Positions 61,672 to 64,000 of a DNA stretch of 64,000 bases are shown in pieces. The notes beneath the pieces were generated by a model. The model did not search any database. It was not told the DNA's origin and saw only the letters and a list, made by a program, of their open reading frames with translations. The stretch is from the NCBI RefSeq assembly GCF_900091575.1, contig NZ_FMCR01000003.1, positions 1,030,434 through 1,094,433 of the forward strand. Direction: 5' to 3'. Made by a program: the position numbers and the translations under genes. Positions within the stretch are counted from its first letter, which is position 1, and every line of letters begins with the position of its first letter. This stretch comes from Micromonospora saelicesensis. GTDB lineage: Bacteria; Actinomycetota; Actinomycetes; Mycobacteriales; Micromonosporaceae.

Positions 61672-61947
61672 GTGGTCACCGTGCTGCTGCCCGGCCCGCT
61701 GCGCGGCGAGGCCGGGGGCGCCAGTCGGCTGAACGTCACCGCCACCGGCACGCTGCGGGCGGTCCTCGACGAGATGGCCGTCGCGCACCCCAGGCTGGCC
61801 CGGCGCATCCGCGACGAGCGCGGCGAGCTGCGCCGCTACGTCAACGTCTTCGTCGACGGGGAAGACTGCCGGCACTCCGGCGGTCTGGAGACGCCGGTCA
61901 AGGACGGCGCGGAGGTGCAGGTGCTGCCCTCGGTGGCGGGCGGCTGA
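61672..61947 (+). CDS. MoaD/ThiS-type ubiquitin-like protein
   Basis: A 91-residue beta-grasp protein with C-terminal Gly-Gly ('QVLPSVAGG'), the mark of sulfur carriers and ubiquitin-like modifiers. 'TVLLPGPLRGEAGG', 'GTLRAVLDEMAVAHP' and 'RRYVNVFVDGEDCRHSGGLE' follow the MoaD pattern. The GTG start is two bases after the BNR gene stop. Molybdopterin or thiamine genes are not nearby; its partner may be the propeller protein. Confidence 0.85.
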   Translation: MVTVLLPGPLRGEAGGASRLNVTATGTLRAVLDEMAVAHPRLARRIRDERGELRRYVNVFVDGEDCRHSGGLETPVKDGAEVQVLPSVAGG

Positions 61948-62108
61948 CCGGGCCGACACCGAGGGGATTCCCGGCCCGATGTCCCGTTCCGGGGGTGACC
62001 GGCGCCACTGCGGGGCGTCCCGCCGGCGGAATAGTTGCGTCGTCAAATAAGTTGTGAGCTGCGTCCGGGTACCACGACGGCACCCGGTTGACACGCGAGG
62101 AGCTGGTC

Positions 62109-63251
62109 ATGCAGTTCGGAATCTTCACCGTCGGTGACGTCACCGTCGATCCGACCACCGGTCGGGAGCCGACCGAGCATGAGCGGATCAAGGCGATGGT
62201 CGCGATCGCGTTGAAGGCCGAGGAGGTCGGTCTCGACGTCTTCGCCACCGGCGAGCACCACAACCCGCCGTTCGTGCCGTCGTCACCGACCACCATGCTC
62301 GGCTACATCGCGGCGCGCACCGAGCGGCTGCTGCTGTCCACCGCCACCACGCTGATCACCACCAACGACCCGGTGAAGATCGCCGAGGACTACGCGATGC
62401 TCCAGCACCTCTCCGACGGCCGGGTGGACCTCATGATGGGCCGCGGCAACACCGGCCCGGTCTACCCGTGGTTCGGCAAGGACATCCGCGCCGGCATCCC
62501 CCTGGCCATCGAGAACTACGACCTGCTGCACCGGCTGTGGCGCGAGGACGTGGTCGACTGGAAGGGCAAGTACCGCACCCCGTTGCAGTCGTTCACCTCG
62601 ACGCCGCGCCCGCTCGACGGCGTGCCTCCGTTCGTCTGGCACGGCTCGATCCGCAGCCCGGAGATCGCCGAGCAGGCCGCCTACTACGGCGACGGCTTCT
62701 TCGCCAACCACATCTTCTGGCCCAAGGAGCACACCCAGCGGATGATCGCGCTCTACCGCCAGCGGTACGCGCACTACGGTCACGGCTCCGCCGACCAGGC
62801 CATCGTCGGCCTCGGTGGGCAGGTGTTCATGCGCCGCAACTCGCAGGACGCGGTCCGGGAGTTCCGGCCCTACTTCGACAACGCCCCGGTCTACGGGCAC
62901 GGGCCGTCGCTGGAGGAGTTCACCCGGGAGACCCCGCTGACCGTGGGCAGCCCGCAGCAGGTCATCGACCGCACGCTCGGCTTCCGGGAGTACGTCGGTG
63001 ACTACCAGCGGCAGCTGTTCCTGATGGACCACGCCGGGTTGCCGCTGAAGACGGTGCTGGAGCAGCTCGACCTGCTCGGCGAGGAGGTCGTGCCGGTGCT
63101 GCGCAAGGAGTTCGCCGCGCTGCGCCCGGCGCACGTGCCGGCGGCGCCGACGCACGCCTCGCTGGTCGCCGCCGCGGGCGGTGCCAAGGACAGCACCGTG
63201 CACGCCGTCGACGACGTGACGGGCAAGGCGCCGGAGGGGGCGACCCGATGA
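62109..63251 (+). CDS. FMN-dependent luciferase-like monooxygenase (CE1758-type)
   Basis: A 380-residue TIM-barrel flavin monooxygenase. It begins 'MQFGIFTVGDVTVDP', and has 'GLDVFATGEHHNPPF', 'LLLSTATTLITTNDPVKIAEDYAMLQHLSDGR' in adjoining strands and 'MMGRGNTGPVYPWFG'. These match the luciferase-like subgroup that is always encoded next to a dedicated FMN reductase. GAGGAG is six bases before the ATG at 62109. The substrate is unknown. The stop overlaps the reductase start. Confidence 0.9.
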   Translation: MQFGIFTVGDVTVDPTTGREPTEHERIKAMVAIALKAEEVGLDVFATGEHHNPPFVPSSPTTMLGYIAARTERLLLSTATTLITTNDPVKIAEDYAMLQHLSDGRVDLMMGRGNTGPVYPWFGKDIRAGIPLAIENYDLLHRLWREDVVDWKGKYRTPLQSFTSTPRPLDGVPPFVWHGSIRSPEIAEQAAYYGDGFFANHIFWPKEHTQRMIALYRQRYAHYGHGSADQAIVGLGGQVFMRRNSQDAVREFRPYFDNAPVYGHGPSLEEFTRETPLTVGSPQQVIDRTLGFREYVGDYQRQLFLMDHAGLPLKTVLEQLDLLGEEVVPVLRKEFAALRPAHVPAAPTHASLVAAAGGAKDSTVHAVDDVTGKAPEGATR

Positions 63252-63883
63252 TCCGCCGCACCCTGGCCGTGGTCTCGGCGGGGCTGAGTCAGCCCTCGTC
63301 GACCCGGCTGCTCGCCGACCAGCTCGCCGCGGCCACCCGCGACGAGCTGGTCCGGCGCGGCTCCGAAGTGGAGCTGCACGTCGTCGACCTGCGCGAGTAC
63401 GCCCACGACGTGGTGAACAACATGCTCACCGGGTTCGCGCCTTCAGCGCTGCGCGAGGTCATCGACACGGTGACCGGGGCGGACGGGCTCATCGCCGTCA
63501 CCCCGATCTTCAGCGCCTCGTACAACGGGCTGTTCAAGTCGTTCTTCGACGTGTTGGATTCCGAGTCGCTGGTCGACCGGCCGGTGCTGATCGGCGCGAC
63601 CGGCGGCACCGCCCGGCACTCGTTGGCACTGGAGCACGCCGTCCGCCCGATGTTCGCCTACCTTCGGTCGGTGGTCGTCCCGACCGCGGTCTTCGCCGCC
63701 CCGGAGGACTGGGCCGACGGCACCGCCGATGGCGCGTTGCGCGCTCGGATCCGGCGCGCCGCCGGGGAGTTGGCCGACCAGATCGAGCGCCGGCCACCGG
63801 CCACCGGGCCGGCCGACCCCTTCGCCCTCACCACCGACTTCCTGCAGATGCTCGGCCGAGGTGACGGCGAGCCGGTCAACTGA
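63248..63883 (+). CDS. Partner FMN reductase (CE1759-type)
   Basis: A 211-residue flavodoxin-like NAD(P)H:FMN reductase. 'LAVVSAGLSQPSSTRLLADQL' opens the FMN phosphate loop; 'ITPIFSASYNGLFKSFFDVLD' (here 'AVTPIFSASYNGLFKSFF') and 'VLIGATGGTARHSLALE' are typical. It supplies reduced FMN to the monooxygenase encoded immediately upstream (ATGA overlap). Confidence 0.9.
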   Translation: MIRRTLAVVSAGLSQPSSTRLLADQLAAATRDELVRRGSEVELHVVDLREYAHDVVNNMLTGFAPSALREVIDTVTGADGLIAVTPIFSASYNGLFKSFFDVLDSESLVDRPVLIGATGGTARHSLALEHAVRPMFAYLRSVVVPTAVFAAPEDWADGTADGALRARIRRAAGELADQIERRPPATGPADPFALTTDFLQMLGRGDGEPVN

Positions 63884-64000
63884 CCGGGTGGGCGACCAGC
63901 ACCGGGCAGTGCGCGTGCTGGATCGCCGCCTGACTGACCGACCCGAGCAGCAGACCGGCGAACCCGGCCCGGCCCCGGGTGCCCACGACCAGCAGCGACG
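63876..64000 (-). CDS. Universal stress protein, C-terminal part (window edge)
   Basis: The last 41 codons of a UspA-family protein on the minus strand: 'LLVVGTRGRAGFAGLLLGSV' then 'SQAAIQHAHCPVLVAHPVS'. The ATP-binding G-x-R-G-x-x-G and the 'GSVS' loop followed by 'HxxCPVLV' are diagnostic. The 5' part is outside the window. It overlaps the convergent FMN reductase gene by eight bases. Confidence 0.85.
   Translation of the reverse strand, partial: SLLVVGTRGRAGFAGLLLGSVSQAAIQHAHCPVLVAHPVS

Overview
The window is chromosomal DNA from a very GC-rich actinomycete. GTG starts are frequent, stop/start overlaps (ATGA, GTGA) are common, and the gene orders (pyrC-carA-carB-pyrD-pyrF-mihF-gmk-rpoZ-coaBC-metK-priA, hisE-hisG, infC-rpmI-rplT, pheST-argCJBDFRGH) are actinobacterial. 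Protein wording points to Micromonosporaceae, most likely Micromonospora; this assignment is inference, not measured.

Layout. 1-8.3 kb: pyrimidine biosynthesis (end of pyrC, carA, carB, pyrD, pyrF), interrupted by a lone bioA and an 83-bp inverted-repeat element. 8.4-14.2 kb: mihF, an unusual guanylate-kinase-like gene, rpoZ, coaBC, metK and a helicase-dead type PriA. 14.4-19.8 kb: a P-loop kinase/ParB-like fusion, a cytochrome P450, def-fmt-rsmB. 19.8-21.7 kb: two tandem paralogous septum-formation-type lipoproteins on the minus strand. 21.9-23.6 kb: rpe and a REC-GGDDF protein. 23.6-28.2 kb: an FMN riboswitch driving ribD-ribE-ribM-ribBA-ribH. 28.2-30.6 kb: a minus-strand amino-acid ABC transporter. 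30.8-32.6 kb: hisE-hisG, a 78-bp dispersed repeat and a PH-domain membrane protein. 33.0-39.1 kb: infC-rpmI-rplT, an rRNA methyltransferase and pheS-pheT. 50.2-58.7 kb: the complete arginine operon argCJBDFRGH. 58.8-64.0 kb: a YjbR-like protein, an HTH protein, an AAG/Mpg glycosylase, a BNR-repeat/ubiquitin-like pair, a luciferase-like monooxygenase with its flavin reductase, and the end of a universal stress protein.

The accessory part lies between pheT and argC (39.1-50.1 kb) and consists of two different cassettes. Cassette A encodes a 108-residue Bell-like putative membrane effector with a C-terminal short motif, an NB-ARC/TPR NLR-type STAND protein carrying the matching motif at its N terminus, and a 988-residue protein with a PhyH-like HxD...H core. 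Cassette B encodes a divergent Crp/Fnr regulator, a nucleotide-cyclase-homology protein, a STAND-like protein with a broken P-loop plus helical repeats, and a proline-rich protein; the cyclase-like and STAND-like proteins share an almost identical 24-residue motif. Both cassettes look like signalling/cell-death (conflict) systems built on homotypic short motifs.

Between the cassettes (44,815-44,984) lie a 100-bp copy of the start of argC fused directly to a 78-bp copy of the end of pheT, joined at an 8-bp microhomology. This scar shows that the pheT-argC junction has taken up foreign DNA at least twice, and that the end of the 988-residue gene was rewritten by the event. I found no tRNA, rRNA, CRISPR array, insertion sequence or integrase.
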